DNA from: Corynebacterium sp. SCR221107
GTDB taxonomy: Bacteria; Actinomycetota; Actinomycetes; Mycobacteriales; Mycobacteriaceae
Direction of reading: 5' to 3'
NCBI RefSeq assembly: GCF_027886475.1
Contig: NZ_CP115670.1
Span: 1,488,001 to 1,552,000 of the forward strand
Length of the DNA stretch: 64,000 bases
Part shown: positions 32,583-42,018 of the stretch, piece after piece
Layout: the number at the start of each line of letters is the position of its first letter
Numbering within the stretch: the first letter of the stretch is position 1
Program-made: the position numbers and the translations under genes
The notes under the pieces: generated by a model
What the model saw: the letters and a program-made list of their open reading frames with translations, nothing else
Database searches by the model: none
What the model was told of the DNA's origin: nothing

Positions 32583-32648
32583 GCCGCCGTATATGCAGTG
32601 CCCCAAATGTCACGGCACGCAACCGAAGAAATCGTAAAAGGAGTGGAA

Positions 32649-33197
32649 GTGCCTGGTTTTATCTCCCCGCTGCGTTCGGCGATCGAATCGATCGTGCTTG
32701 TGGTGGATCAACCCGTGACCGTCGCGGCGCTGGCTCGTGCCGTCGATGCCGAGGAGGCCACAGTCTTGTCTACCCTGCGGCAGATTGCCACCGAGTTCGA
32801 TGAGCGGGGAAGTGGCTTTCAGCTCCGCGAGACCGATGAGGGATGGCGGCTCTACACCGCGCCCAAGAACGCGGCGGCGGTGGAGAAGTTCCTCCTTGAT
32901 GGCACCCAGTCCAAGCTGTCGCGGGCGGCCTTGGAAACGTTGGCGGTGGTAGCCTACCGGCAGCCGGCCACCCGTGCGCAGGTGGCCGCGGTGCGCGGCG
33001 TCAACGTCGATGGCGTGATGCGAACCCTGCAATTGCGCGGTCTCATCAGGGAAGTGGAGATGGACGATTCCCACGGCGCGCACTTTTATGAAACCACCGA
33101 GCTTTTCCTTGAACTTATGGGGATAGATTCTCTGGAGCGGCTGCCCAATCTTGCCCCGCTCTTGCCAGACATCGACTCCATCGACGAAACCTTCTAA
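32649..33197 (+). CDS. scpB: Segregation and condensation protein B
   Basis: 182 residues. Winged-helix partner of ScpA in the SMC complex. The IESIVLVVDQPVTVAALA start of the first winged helix and the LSRAALETLAVVAYRQPATRAQV start of the second are conserved. The open frame extends upstream to 32535, but the GTG at 32649 has AAAGGAG 5 bases upstream and gives a normal-length protein, so it was chosen. It is separated from scpA by 7.3 kb. rluB follows after 208 bp. Confidence 0.92.
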   Translation: MPGFISPLRSAIESIVLVVDQPVTVAALARAVDAEEATVLSTLRQIATEFDERGSGFQLRETDEGWRLYTAPKNAAAVEKFLLDGTQSKLSRAALETLAVVAYRQPATRAQVAAVRGVNVDGVMRTLQLRGLIREVEMDDSHGAHFYETTELFLELMGIDSLERLPNLAPLLPDIDSIDETF

Positions 33198-33405
33198 CGG
33201 AGTAGAAATTTAGAAGGACTGCCGGGGTTTGAGGATTATGGGCGCTCCGACACGGAGTGGTTCAGTAGGAATCCGGAAGCCGCAGCGGCGGTCGTAGTGG
33301 CGATTTTCACTCAATCAAGCTGTGGTGTATGCTGGCAATTTCGTATCCGCTGCACTAGCATTGCTGTGGATTTATAACCACATATCAACTAACGATGGGA
33401 TTATC

Positions 33406-34395
33406 GTGAGTAAACCCGCTCGCCGTGATGGCAAACCGGAAAATCGACAAGGCGCTTCTCAATCGAATAAGCGTCCGCACAGGGGACAGGGCACCCCGGC
33501 TCAGGGGCAGGAGAAAAACCGCCTGGGCAAACCTAAGCAGGCAAAGCCCGTCAAGCAGCAGTCCAAGCGTGAATCGGACACCCTCATCATTTCCAATGCC
33601 CGCCCGGCGCGCAAGCAGCACGTTCGTAAGGGTGAGCTCAGCGCCGGCACACAGGACAACGGTCAGGGTGTGCGCCTGCAAAAGGTTCTGGCGCAAGCCG
33701 GTGTTGCTTCCCGCCGTCATGCGGAGATCCTCATCGACTCCGGTCGCGTTGAGGTCAATGGCAAGATCGTGATGGAGCAGGGCGTGCGCGTACACCCCAA
33801 CACCGACGTCATCCGCGTGGATGGGGTACGCGTGAATGTCAATGAGGAGCATCAGTACTTCATCCTCAACAAGCCGCGTGGCCTGCACTCCACCATGAGC
33901 GATGACTTGGGTCGTCCATGCATCGGCGACATCGTCGGCGAGCGCATCGCCGCAGGCCAGCGCCTGTTCCATGTCGGCCGCCTCGATGCTGACACCGAGG
34001 GGCTGATCCTTTTGACCAACGATGGTGAGCTGGGCAATCGCCTGATGCACCCGCGCTATCACGTGTCGAAAACCTACCTGGCGACCGTTCTCGGCGAGGC
34101 CGACAAGAACCTGGTGCGCTCGCTGCAAAAGGGCATCGAGCTTGACGACGGGCCGGCGAAGGCAGACTTCGTTCAGATCATCGACGTCCATCAGGGAAAG
34201 TCTCTCATCCGCATTGAGCTGCACGAGGGCCGCAAACACATCGTGCGTCGCATGCTTAAGGCCGCGGGCTACCCGGTGCAACGCCTGGTGCGCACGAAGC
34301 TGCATACCGTGCAACTGGGTGAACTGACCCCAGGTGCGGTGCGTGCGCTGAATTCTTCCGAGCTGACCAGCTTGTATAAGGCGGTGGATATGTAA
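33406..34395 (+). CDS. rluB: 23S rRNA pseudouridine synthase RluB-type
   Basis: 329 residues. Residues 1-85 are strongly basic and rich in Lys, Gln and Arg (for example RGQGTPAQGQEKNRLGKP) and probably disordered. An S4 domain follows (VRLQKVLAQAGVASRRHAE), then the RsuA/RluB catalytic domain with the catalytic Asp in GRLDADTEGLILLTNDG. It modifies 23S rRNA, by family at the helix-89 uridine. The GTG at 33406 has GATGGGA 5 bases upstream. Its stop shares a base with the cmk start (TAATG). Confidence 0.93.
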   Translation: MSKPARRDGKPENRQGASQSNKRPHRGQGTPAQGQEKNRLGKPKQAKPVKQQSKRESDTLIISNARPARKQHVRKGELSAGTQDNGQGVRLQKVLAQAGVASRRHAEILIDSGRVEVNGKIVMEQGVRVHPNTDVIRVDGVRVNVNEEHQYFILNKPRGLHSTMSDDLGRPCIGDIVGERIAAGQRLFHVGRLDADTEGLILLTNDGELGNRLMHPRYHVSKTYLATVLGEADKNLVRSLQKGIELDDGPAKADFVQIIDVHQGKSLIRIELHEGRKHIVRRMLKAAGYPVQRLVRTKLHTVQLGELTPGAVRALNSSELTSLYKAVDM

Positions 34396-35111
34396 TGAGC
34401 GATCTGAGTTCCATCAGCAATCAGCCAGGTGGCGGCCTTATCGTCGCCGTTGACGGACCTTCGGGCGCTGGCAAGTCGACCGTGTGCCGCGCAGTGGCCG
34501 CCCAGTTGGGTGCGAAGTACCTTGATACCGGTGCCATGTATCGCGTGGCCACCCTCCACGTGTTACGCGAGGGGATTGACCCCACCGACACCGCGGCCGT
34601 TATCGCGGCCACCGCCTCGATCCCGCTGAGCGTTAACGATGATCCTGCCTCCCGCGAGGTGCTCTTGGGCGGGGAGGATGTCTCCAAAGACATCCGATCC
34701 ACCGAGGTCAATCGCGCTGTGTCTGCTGTTTCTGCTGTTCCGGAGGTCCGCGAGAACCTCGTGGCCAAGCAGCGCGAGCTGTCGGCGCAGGCTCATCGCT
34801 GCATCCTCGACGGGCGCGACATCGGAACCACTGTGCTTCCTGATGCCCCAGTGAAAGTGTTTCTCACCGCCTCCGCTGAGGTTCGCGCGCGTCGCCGCTT
34901 CGAGCAGGAGCAGGCCACGGGCATCGACTCTGATTATGAGACGGTGCTCGCCGACGTGATCCGACGTGACGAGCTGGATTCGAACCGCGCAGTGTCCCCG
35001 CTGCGCCCCGCCGAGGATGCGATCATCCTCGATACCTCCGAGCTGACCTTGGAGCAGGTCATCGATACGTTAATTACCCTGATTGAAAAGTCAGCAGAAG
35101 GGAAGAACTAA
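34395..35111 (+). CDS. cmk: Cytidylate kinase
   Basis: Phosphorylates CMP and dCMP. 238 residues. The P-loop [11 protein letters not shown] lies at about 19-29, YLDTGAMYR near 47 and the nucleotide-binding [13 protein letters not shown] near 140. Both ends overlap neighbours by one base (TAATG), so rluB, cmk and der are translationally coupled, the standard actinobacterial arrangement. Confidence 0.97.
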   Translation: MSDLSSISNQPGGGLIVAVDGPSGAGKSTVCRAVAAQLGAKYLDTGAMYRVATLHVLREGIDPTDTAAVIAATASIPLSVNDDPASREVLLGGEDVSKDIRSTEVNRAVSAVSAVPEVRENLVAKQRELSAQAHRCILDGRDIGTTVLPDAPVKVFLTASAEVRARRRFEQEQATGIDSDYETVLADVIRRDELDSNRAVSPLRPAEDAIILDTSELTLEQVIDTLITLIEKSAEGKN

Positions 35112-36796
35112 TGAGCGAGAAAACTCCTTCCTCGCATCTGCCCGACGATGAGCAGGAGACCGTCTTCGTCTACACCACCACCGGTGGGGAGATTGACGCT
35201 GATGACGCCTACATCGAAGAGGAGGTGCTAGCCCCCGGCCAGGGATACGCGGCCAGGGACTTCGACGCCGCCGAGTTTGGCGAGGAAGATGACTTCGAAG
35301 ACTCCGACTATGACGCCGAGTTCGATGACGATAATGGCGTTGAGTTCGAGTACACCGGCATGCCGGAGGACTTCGACGACTCCGAGTTCGCCTCCCCGGA
35401 CTTCGGCGATGGCTACTCCGATGAGGAGTGGGAGGAGGTCGAGCGTGCCTTCGGCTTCGAGCGCGAGGAGCACCTGAAGGAAAACCTCTGCACCGTCGCC
35501 ATCGTGGGCCGACCAAACGTGGGTAAGTCCACGCTGGTCAACCGCTTCATCGGACGCCGTGAGGCCGTCGTCGAAGACTTCCCCGGCGTGACCCGCGACC
35601 GCATCTCCTACATCGCCGACTGGGGCGGCCAGCGCTTCTGGGTGCAAGACACCGGCGGCTGGGACCCCAACGTCAAGGGCATCCACGCGGCGATCGCCCG
35701 CCAGGCGGAGACGGCAATGGAGACCGCCGACGTCATCGTCATGGTGGTGGACACCAAGGTAGGCATCACGGAGACGGACGCCATCATGGCCAAGAAGCTT
35801 CAGCGCTCTGAGGTGCCGGTTATCCTGGTGGCCAACAAGTTCGATTCCGATAATCAGTACGCGGACATGGCCGAGTTTTACGCCCTCGGCTTGGGCGATC
35901 CGTGGCCGGTGTCTGCGCAGCATGGTCGCGGTGGCGCCGACGTGCTTGATGAGATCCTCGCGGCCTTCCCTAAGGAGCCCCGTCAGGCCTCCATCGTGGA
36001 GGGACCGCGCCGCGTGGCCTTGGTGGGCAAGCCCAACGTAGGCAAGTCCTCCCTGCTCAATAAGCTCACGGGCGAGGATCGCTCCGTGGTGGACAACGTC
36101 GCGGGCACCACCGTCGACCCCGTCGACTCGCTGGTGCAACTGGACCAGAAGCTGTGGAAATTCGTGGACACTGCGGGCTTACGTAAGAAGGTCAAGAATG
36201 CCCAGGGACACGAGTATTACGCCTCGCTTCGTACCCGCGCGGCCATCGACGCCGCCGAGGTGTGCGTGTTCATGATCGACAGCTCTGAGCCGGTCTCTGA
36301 GCAAGACCAGCGTGTGCTCGGCATGATCTTAGACGCCGGCAAGGCCTTGGTATTGGTCTTTAACAAGTGGGACCTCATGGACGAGGATCGTCGCTGGGAG
36401 CTCGACCGCGAGATCGACCAGCAGTTGCGCCACATCCCGTGGGTCAAGCGCGTGAACCTGTCTGCGAAGACGGGGCGTGCGCTGCAGAAGCTCGAGCCTT
36501 TCATGATCGAGGCTCTCGACAACTGGGATAAGCGCATTACCACCGGCCAGCTCAATAACTGGCTGCGCGCCACTATCGCCCAGAATCCGCCGCCCATGAA
36601 GGGCGGTCGCGTCCCGCGCGTGCTGTTTGCCACCCAGGCGACCACCCGCCCGCCGACGATCGTGCTGTTTACCACCGGCTTCCTCGATGCCGGTTACCGT
36701 CGCTATCTGGAACGCAAGTTCCGCGAGTCCTTTGGGTTCGAGGGCACCCCGGTGCGCATCGCGGTGCGCGTGCGCGAACGCCGCGGCAAGAAGTAA
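35111..36796 (+). CDS. der: Ribosome-associated GTPase Der (EngA)
   Basis: Double GTPase for 50S ribosome assembly. 561 residues. G1 motifs are GRPNVGKST near 133 and GKPNVGKSS near 300; switch regions PGVTRDR and AGTTVDP and NKxD motifs NKFD and NKWD are present, with a KH-like C-terminus. The first 120 residues are a very acidic extension (stretches such as [19 protein letters not shown]) absent from standard Der, which is about 460 residues. The start overlaps cmk by one base, so the extension is in the coupled reading frame and is not a misannotated start. Confidence 0.96.
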   Translation: MSEKTPSSHLPDDEQETVFVYTTTGGEIDADDAYIEEEVLAPGQGYAARDFDAAEFGEEDDFEDSDYDAEFDDDNGVEFEYTGMPEDFDDSEFASPDFGDGYSDEEWEEVERAFGFEREEHLKENLCTVAIVGRPNVGKSTLVNRFIGRREAVVEDFPGVTRDRISYIADWGGQRFWVQDTGGWDPNVKGIHAAIARQAETAMETADVIVMVVDTKVGITETDAIMAKKLQRSEVPVILVANKFDSDNQYADMAEFYALGLGDPWPVSAQHGRGGADVLDEILAAFPKEPRQASIVEGPRRVALVGKPNVGKSSLLNKLTGEDRSVVDNVAGTTVDPVDSLVQLDQKLWKFVDTAGLRKKVKNAQGHEYYASLRTRAAIDAAEVCVFMIDSSEPVSEQDQRVLGMILDAGKALVLVFNKWDLMDEDRRWELDREIDQQLRHIPWVKRVNLSAKTGRALQKLEPFMIEALDNWDKRITTGQLNNWLRATIAQNPPPMKGGRVPRVLFATQATTRPPTIVLFTTGFLDAGYRRYLERKFRESFGFEGTPVRIAVRVRERRGKK

Positions 36797-37160
36797 AACC
36801 CAGCATTCACCTTCAGCATCGAATTCGACTTTGGATATCGCAGGCCGGATACAGAATGCGATCGTTGAAACAAGATGACGGCTCCCGTCCTCAGCTCGTG
36901 TCCAGGTTGGGTGGGAGCCGTTGTGCTTTCCCACCATGGCCCGCACCCCATTCCCAGGTGCCATGAATGTTTGGCGGGGTGTTCCTACGGGCAGGGAAAT
37001 GAGCCTAAAGCAGCGGCGGCTTTCCTGAGTTTCGCTGCTTTCCAGTTATTGACCAGAGCTGAGTTTGGTTGCTTGGGTTTTTCCACCGCAGTGTACCTGC
37101 TCCTAGCTGGTGCCTAGGCTCTGTCGCTTTCCTACGCCCACGGTTGGGTAGCATCAGGGC
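36797..37160 (+). other. Intergenic region after der
   Basis: 364 bp. It contains the der terminator and, near 37133, a degenerate GTCGCTTTCCTACG resembling the dispersed motif with two changes. No gene seen. Confidence 0.4.
36878..36930 (+). terminator. Terminator after der
   Basis: acggctccc pairs with gggagccgt, then TGTGCTTTC. The loop is long (about 26 bases). Confidence 0.55.
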
Positions 37161-38024
37161 ATGAGCACTGAACAATTGTCACTAGGACCATTGCAGATGA
37201 CCGCGATGACGGATGAAGCCCTGCTGGATGCCTTTTCCCTTTGGGATGCGCCCCATGTGGCGGCGGCACTGATTGGTGGGGACACGGTAGCGGTCATAGG
37301 TGAAACTCACCGCGTCTTTGAGCTCAAGAGTGTGACCAAATTGCTTAGCACCTACGCTTTCCTCGTTGCTGTAGAAGAGGGCGTTTTCGAATTAGACACC
37401 ATCATCAGAGGGGACGCGACCGTCGAGCATCTCTTGTCCCACGCGGGTGGGGTGGGCTTTGCCAAAGGTGATCCGGAGCGTGCGCCGGAGGAGCGCCGCG
37501 TGTATTCCTCCTATGGTTTCGAATTGCTGGCCGGCTACCTAGAAAAGGAGACGGGCATGGCCTTTGGCGACTACGCCAAGGAGGCAGTTTTCGCGCCACT
37601 GGGCATGGCCGACACGTTCATCTACGGCTCGCCAGGCCATGAAGGCCGTTCCACAGTCAGCGATCTCACCAGATTCGCCACCGAGATCCTCAATCCGGTC
37701 CTTTTAGCCGAGGCCACCGTTGCCGACGCTTTCCGGGTGCGTTTTCCGGAACTGAAAGGCATCGTTCCCGGTTATGGTTCCTTTAACCCATGCCCGTGGG
37801 GCCTAGGTTTCGAGATCAAAGGAGAAAAAGAACAGCACTGGACTGGTAGGAACCTGCCTGCAGACGTGGGCGGGCATTTCGGTGTGGCGGGCACGTATCT
37901 GTGGGTGCATCGACCAACCCAACGCGCGATGGTGGCTTTAGGGGATAAGGACTTCGGGCCGTGGGCAAAACCGGTGTGGGAGAAGATCAACGATGCGGCG
38001 TGGGCTTATTTGGAATCTTGTTGA
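37161..38024 (+). CDS. Cytoplasmic serine hydrolase of the beta-lactamase/PBP-like fold
   Basis: 287 residues. Catalytic motifs are visible: SVTK at residues 57-60 (SxxK), YSS at 115-117 (YxN/S) and HFG at 239-241 (HTG-like). This is the class C beta-lactamase/esterase family (PF00144). There is no signal peptide, so it is probably a cytoplasmic esterase or amidase rather than a drug-resistance enzyme. Substrate unknown. The ATG at 37161 lies 10 bases after a GTAGCATC stretch; no strong Shine-Dalgarno sequence. Confidence 0.82.
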   Translation: MSTEQLSLGPLQMTAMTDEALLDAFSLWDAPHVAAALIGGDTVAVIGETHRVFELKSVTKLLSTYAFLVAVEEGVFELDTIIRGDATVEHLLSHAGGVGFAKGDPERAPEERRVYSSYGFELLAGYLEKETGMAFGDYAKEAVFAPLGMADTFIYGSPGHEGRSTVSDLTRFATEILNPVLLAEATVADAFRVRFPELKGIVPGYGSFNPCPWGLGFEIKGEKEQHWTGRNLPADVGGHFGVAGTYLWVHRPTQRAMVALGDKDFGPWAKPVWEKINDAAWAYLESC

Positions 38025-38083
38025 GATCGCTGCATCCAGCTTCGCCGTCTTTAGGCTTGGTTGGAAGGCACAATGTCCAAGAA

Positions 38084-38203
38084 GTGATTCCCAGACTTCT
38101 GATAGACAAATTCATATTCAACCACTCCTTTATCATTCCGGGCTTTATCAGCGTGATTACCTCCTGCGTGGTGGGTACGCTGCTGGCCCAGGTGCTGTTG
38201 TAA
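38084..38203 (+). CDS. Possible small hydrophobic peptide
   Basis: A 39-residue GTG-initiated frame containing KFIFNHSFIIPGFISVITS and then CVVGTLLAQVLL, a plausible single membrane span. The start is uncertain. It lies between the serine hydrolase and a good terminator that begins 17 bp after its stop, which is consistent with a translated last gene of the unit. No homologue is recognised. Confidence 0.3.
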   Translation: MIPRLLIDKFIFNHSFIIPGFISVITSCVVGTLLAQVLL

Positions 38204-38219
38204 TCTGAGTCCCCTTCAC

Positions 38220-38260
38220 GGCACGACCCGGGAATAACCTGGGCCGTGCCTTGTTTTATT
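38220..38260 (+). terminator. Rho-independent terminator
   Basis: ggcacgacccggg pairs with cctgggccgtgcc (one-base mismatches) across AATAA, followed by TTGTTTTATTT. Confidence 0.8.
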
Positions 38261-38264
38261 TAAG

Positions 38265-38283
38265 TTGGGGTAGCCTAAGAACC
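38265..38283 (+). promoter_or_regulatory. DtxR-box-like site upstream of the ABC exporter genes
   Basis: TTGGGGTAGCCTAAGAACC matches the 19-bp DtxR consensus TTAGGTTAGCCTAACCTAA at 12 positions, including the central TAGCCTAA. The right end is poor. It could place the exporter under iron control, or the TAGCCT may simply be a -10 box. Confidence 0.35.
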
Positions 38284-38407
38284 TTAGGGCTTGATCGAAC
38301 CCGACCGGCGGCAACACAGTTGAAATGTTCGGCAAAAGGGCAGTCTCGGCAGGCAGCGGATAGGCATTCATCCAAAAGTAAGCTCAAGATACAGAAAGCA
38401 GGTCTCG

Positions 38408-40054
38408 GTGGCGGGCAATGATAGTCAAGCAGTTCCGCGGGATTCGGCAGGTTGGCGTGAACCCCTTGCCGGGCCGAAGGTGCGCCAGAGTCGTTTGCCC
38501 GATCCGAAGGATCATCACTGGCTGCTGAAGTCATTACTTGCGCAGCGCCCTTGGTCGCTGGTGGCCAGCGTGTCGATGGCGCTTGGCTTTGTTATGTGGG
38601 GTCTGATTCCGGTCGTCGTCGGTCACGCCATCGACGAGGCAGTAGCGAGCCATTCGGTGCCCCAGCTCGGGCTCTACCTCGGCTTACTGGCGGTGGTCTA
38701 CGCGCTCAGTGCCCTTTTTCAATACTCTGCGCGCTACTTCCTCATGCGCTCTGAGCTTCTCGTGGGCCATGACCTGCGCATGGCGGTCACCGACAGGATC
38801 CAAGACCCCCGCGGGCTTGCCGGGCGCAGGCGTACCCCGGGCGAGCTTTTGTCCATAGCCAGTGCCGATACCCGCAAGGTGTCGGAGGCAGTGATGATGA
38901 CGGTCTTCCCGGTGGCGGAGCTGACCTCCATTATTTATGTCTCGGCGATGATGGCGTTGACTGTGTGGTGGCTTGGCGTGGCAACCCTGCTGGCCGGGCC
39001 TGTCATCGCCTTCATCGCGGTGGTGGCAGCCCGACCGCTGCAATCGCGCTCGTTGGAGCGGCAACGTTGCGTTGCCGCCGCCGCGGCGATGGCAACGGAT
39101 GTGGTTCAAGGCCTGCGGATACTCAAAGGGCTCGGCGCGGTGGAGGTGGTCACCGAACGCTATTTCGGACTTTCCCGGAAGGCGCTTGATGCCACGGTGT
39201 CAGCCAACGCTGCCCAAGCGCGTCTGAATGCCATCACTGAGCTGGTTGGCAGCATCTTCACCATCGCCGTGGGGCTCGTGGCTGGCTGGTTGGCGATGTC
39301 CGGGACAATCAGTATCGGGCAGTTGATTACCTTGATCGGCCTTATGCAATTCATCATCACACCCATGACGATGTTTGGTCGCAATCTCGCCTCGCGATGG
39401 GCGAGCGCTTCGGCCAGCTCTGTGCGCGTGCGTGACCTTCTGGGCGCAGAGGTGGCCCGCGGGCAAGAGGAATCAGCCGAGCAGACTCGGGCTCATTTCG
39501 CCGAATTCGGGCCCGGCTTGCACGTGGTATCCGGCCTGAGCAGCGGGGACAAGGAGCGGATCCATGAGTTTTTGGCTGGGAACGATCGTTCGGTGGTTCT
39601 GGCTGACCCGCATGCCTCGGAACTCTTTGACGGCACCATCGCCTATAACATCGGCGGCGATGCGCAAGCGGTGCGCATGGCGCTTGAGGTAGCTAGTGCC
39701 ACGGACATCCCCGGTGGCGCTGATCGCGAGGTCGGGGAGGAAGGCAATCATCTTTCCGGTGGCCAGCGCCAGCGAGTGGCACTGGCGCGAGCGGTGGCTT
39801 CCGATGCTGAGATTCTCGTTCTCGACGATCCCACGACTGCGGTCGATTCTGTCACCGAATCCCGCATTGTCGACAATTTCATCAGGCAGCGCAGTGATCG
39901 CGTCAATGTGGTGATGAGTCAATCCCCGGCCTGGCGGGCCCGGGCCACGAGAAACTGGCGCGGCGAGCAGTTCTTGAAGGCTCTTGGCTTAGACAATCAC
40001 GAGCAACCTGCCATGTGGGCAGATACTGACGATCACGATGCTAACCGCGGATAA
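38408..40054 (+). CDS. ABC exporter half-transporter with degenerate ATP site
   Basis: 548 residues. The N-terminal membrane domain (about 45-330, six spans) is fused to a shortened ATPase domain. Walker A is missing: where GxxGxGKST should be, the sequence is SGLSSGDKERIHEF. The signature is perfect (HLSGGQRQRVALARA). The catalytic Glu after Walker B is Asp (ILVLDDPTTAVD), and the switch His is replaced (VVMSQSP). The protein therefore cannot work alone and should pair with the product of the next gene, whose start is 14 bases beyond this stop. Substrate unknown. The GTG start has AGCAGG about 5 bases upstream. Confidence 0.88.
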   Translation: MAGNDSQAVPRDSAGWREPLAGPKVRQSRLPDPKDHHWLLKSLLAQRPWSLVASVSMALGFVMWGLIPVVVGHAIDEAVASHSVPQLGLYLGLLAVVYALSALFQYSARYFLMRSELLVGHDLRMAVTDRIQDPRGLAGRRRTPGELLSIASADTRKVSEAVMMTVFPVAELTSIIYVSAMMALTVWWLGVATLLAGPVIAFIAVVAARPLQSRSLERQRCVAAAAAMATDVVQGLRILKGLGAVEVVTERYFGLSRKALDATVSANAAQARLNAITELVGSIFTIAVGLVAGWLAMSGTISIGQLITLIGLMQFIITPMTMFGRNLASRWASASASSVRVRDLLGAEVARGQEESAEQTRAHFAEFGPGLHVVSGLSSGDKERIHEFLAGNDRSVVLADPHASELFDGTIAYNIGGDAQAVRMALEVASATDIPGGADREVGEEGNHLSGGQRQRVALARAVASDAEILVLDDPTTAVDSVTESRIVDNFIRQRSDRVNVVMSQSPAWRARATRNWRGEQFLKALGLDNHEQPAMWADTDDHDANRG

Positions 40055-40067
40055 GGAGGACGAAGAG

Positions 40068-41894
40068 ATGACTGTACGCCCTGTTGCCCCCGCGGCAGAA
40101 TCGAAACAAAACTCGGATACCTCCGCATTCCCGCTGGCAAGCGCCTCCGACATCCTTCGAGAGCTGCGCGAGGTTTTGGGGACTATCCCTCGCGCGCGCA
40201 GTCTTGGTCTCGTCTCCATTGCGATGCTGGCCATTGGTGCCTGGTGCTCGGTGAGCGTGCCCAAGCAATTAGGGCTCATCGTCGATGTCGTGACCGAAGC
40301 CGGGGCAGACAACCAGACCTCCTTCGGCGTGCTCGTTCCCATCCTGCTTCGGCTTCTGCTCTTGGCGGTGACCAGCGCGGTGCTCAGCGCGGCTGGCTTC
40401 TTCCTCGTCTCGCGCGTAGTGGAGCAATTCATCGCGGCCCTGCGCGAGAAGATGATCAACACCACGCTTCGGTTACCCACCCATAGGATCGAGGACGCCG
40501 GAACCGGTGATCTGATTAGCCGATCCACCGATGACGTGGCCGAACTTTCGGCCGCGGTGACCGAAACGGTGCCCATGCTTACCGGCGCCGCCTTTAGCGT
40601 CGTGGCTACCGCGGTCGCCCTCTTGTCGCTCGACGGCCATTTCCTGGTGATTCCGCTGATCGTGGCGCCTGTGTATTATGTCGCCGCCAAGCGCTACCTG
40701 GCTGCGGCGCCGCCTCGCTATGCCAACGAGCGTGCTGCGATGGGCCAGCGTGCCCGGCGCGTGCTGGAGGCTGTGCGCGGCTATGACACGGTGCGCGCGT
40801 TCCGAATGGAGGATCAGATGCACGAGCGCATCGATGAGTCCTCTTGGAAGGTCGTTGTCTGGGGCATGCGGGCGCGGATGACGATGCTTGTGCTCAACCT
40901 CCAGACCACACTCGCGGAATTCCTACTCATAGCCTTGACTCTTGTGATCGGCTTTTATTTGGTGGGTACCGGCGCGCTCAGTGTTGGCGAGGTGACCGGA
41001 GCGGCTCTGATGATGATTCGCGTGAGGGGTCCGATCAACATGCTTATGCGCGTACTCGATACCGTTCAGTCGGGCTATGCCTCCTTGGCGCGCATTGTCG
41101 GAGTCAGCCGTGCGCAGTTGACAAGTCAAGAGCCTGCCGAGGTGGGGCCGGTTCGTGGGGAGGTGGTCTTCGACCACGTCAGCTTCGGCTACACCGATCA
41201 TCTGGCGGTAAAAGACTTCTCGCTGCATATATCCCCAGGGCAGACGGTGGCCGTCGTCGGAGCTTCCGGGGCGGGCAAGTCGACGGTCGCCGCCTTGTTG
41301 GCTGGTTTGCGCGTTCCTACCTCCGGCACTGTCACCATCGATGGCGTTGCCGTCGATAAGCTTAACGACGCCCAGCGGCGTCGCCGTATTGCCATGGTGA
41401 GCCAGGAGGTACATGTTTTCTCCGGTACCCTGCGCGAGGACCTCACCCTAGCAAAGCCCGAGGCGACCGATGCCGAGCTGCGGGAGGCGCTGGTCAAGGT
41501 CGGGGCCGGTTCTTGGCTGGAATCACTCGGCGATGGTCTAGGTACCGTGGTCGGGGCGCAAGGCTATGCATTAAGCCCCGTGCAAGCCCAGCAGTTGGCC
41601 CTAGCACGCATGTGGTTGCTCAACCCCGCGGTCATCATCATGGACGAGGCGACGGCGGAAGCCGGCTCTTTGGGTGCTACTGCTCTGGAACAGGCGGCGA
41701 TGGATGTGGCGCGCGATCGAACCGCGCTCGTCGTAGCCCACCGCCTCGATCAGGCAGAACACGCTGACTGCATCGTGGTTATGGGTGATGGGAAGATCCT
41801 GGAAAAGGGTACCCACCAGCAGCTGCTGGAATCTGGTGGCTCTTATTGCACCTTGTGGCAGGCCTGGCGCAAAGGCCGCGACATTAATAACTAG
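40068..41894 (+). CDS. ABC exporter half-transporter, catalytic partner
   Basis: 608 residues. Six-span membrane domain (about 50-335) plus ATPase domain (about 360-600). Walker A GASGAGKST near 398, Walker B plus catalytic Glu (VIIMDEATAEAG) and switch His (VVAHRLDQAEHAD) are intact, but the signature is degraded to LSPVQAQQLALAR. It complements the defects of the upstream gene, giving one working and one dead ATP site. The ATG at 40068 has AAGGAGGA 7 bases upstream, and the stop of the first gene lies at the edge of this ribosome site, so the two are coupled. Confidence 0.9.
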   Translation: MTVRPVAPAAESKQNSDTSAFPLASASDILRELREVLGTIPRARSLGLVSIAMLAIGAWCSVSVPKQLGLIVDVVTEAGADNQTSFGVLVPILLRLLLLAVTSAVLSAAGFFLVSRVVEQFIAALREKMINTTLRLPTHRIEDAGTGDLISRSTDDVAELSAAVTETVPMLTGAAFSVVATAVALLSLDGHFLVIPLIVAPVYYVAAKRYLAAAPPRYANERAAMGQRARRVLEAVRGYDTVRAFRMEDQMHERIDESSWKVVVWGMRARMTMLVLNLQTTLAEFLLIALTLVIGFYLVGTGALSVGEVTGAALMMIRVRGPINMLMRVLDTVQSGYASLARIVGVSRAQLTSQEPAEVGPVRGEVVFDHVSFGYTDHLAVKDFSLHISPGQTVAVVGASGAGKSTVAALLAGLRVPTSGTVTIDGVAVDKLNDAQRRRRIAMVSQEVHVFSGTLREDLTLAKPEATDAELREALVKVGAGSWLESLGDGLGTVVGAQGYALSPVQAQQLALARMWLLNPAVIIMDEATAEAGSLGATALEQAAMDVARDRTALVVAHRLDQAEHADCIVVMGDGKILEKGTHQQLLESGGSYCTLWQAWRKGRDINN

Positions 41895-41987
41895 CGTAGA
41901 TACACCTCTCGAAACACGACTTCCAGTGTCGGACTTCGGGGTCGGACTTTCGGTGTTAAACCTTGAGAGGGTGGAGCCCTGAAGTGT

Positions 41988-42018
41988 GAGGTGATGGGCG
42001 AAGGTCACCTCTGTTTTT
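41988..42018. terminator. Terminator between convergent exporter and methyltransferase genes
   Basis: gaggtga pairs with tcacctc across a 10-base loop, then TGTTTTTC on the plus strand. It overlaps the stop codon of the minus-strand methyltransferase. Confidence 0.7.
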
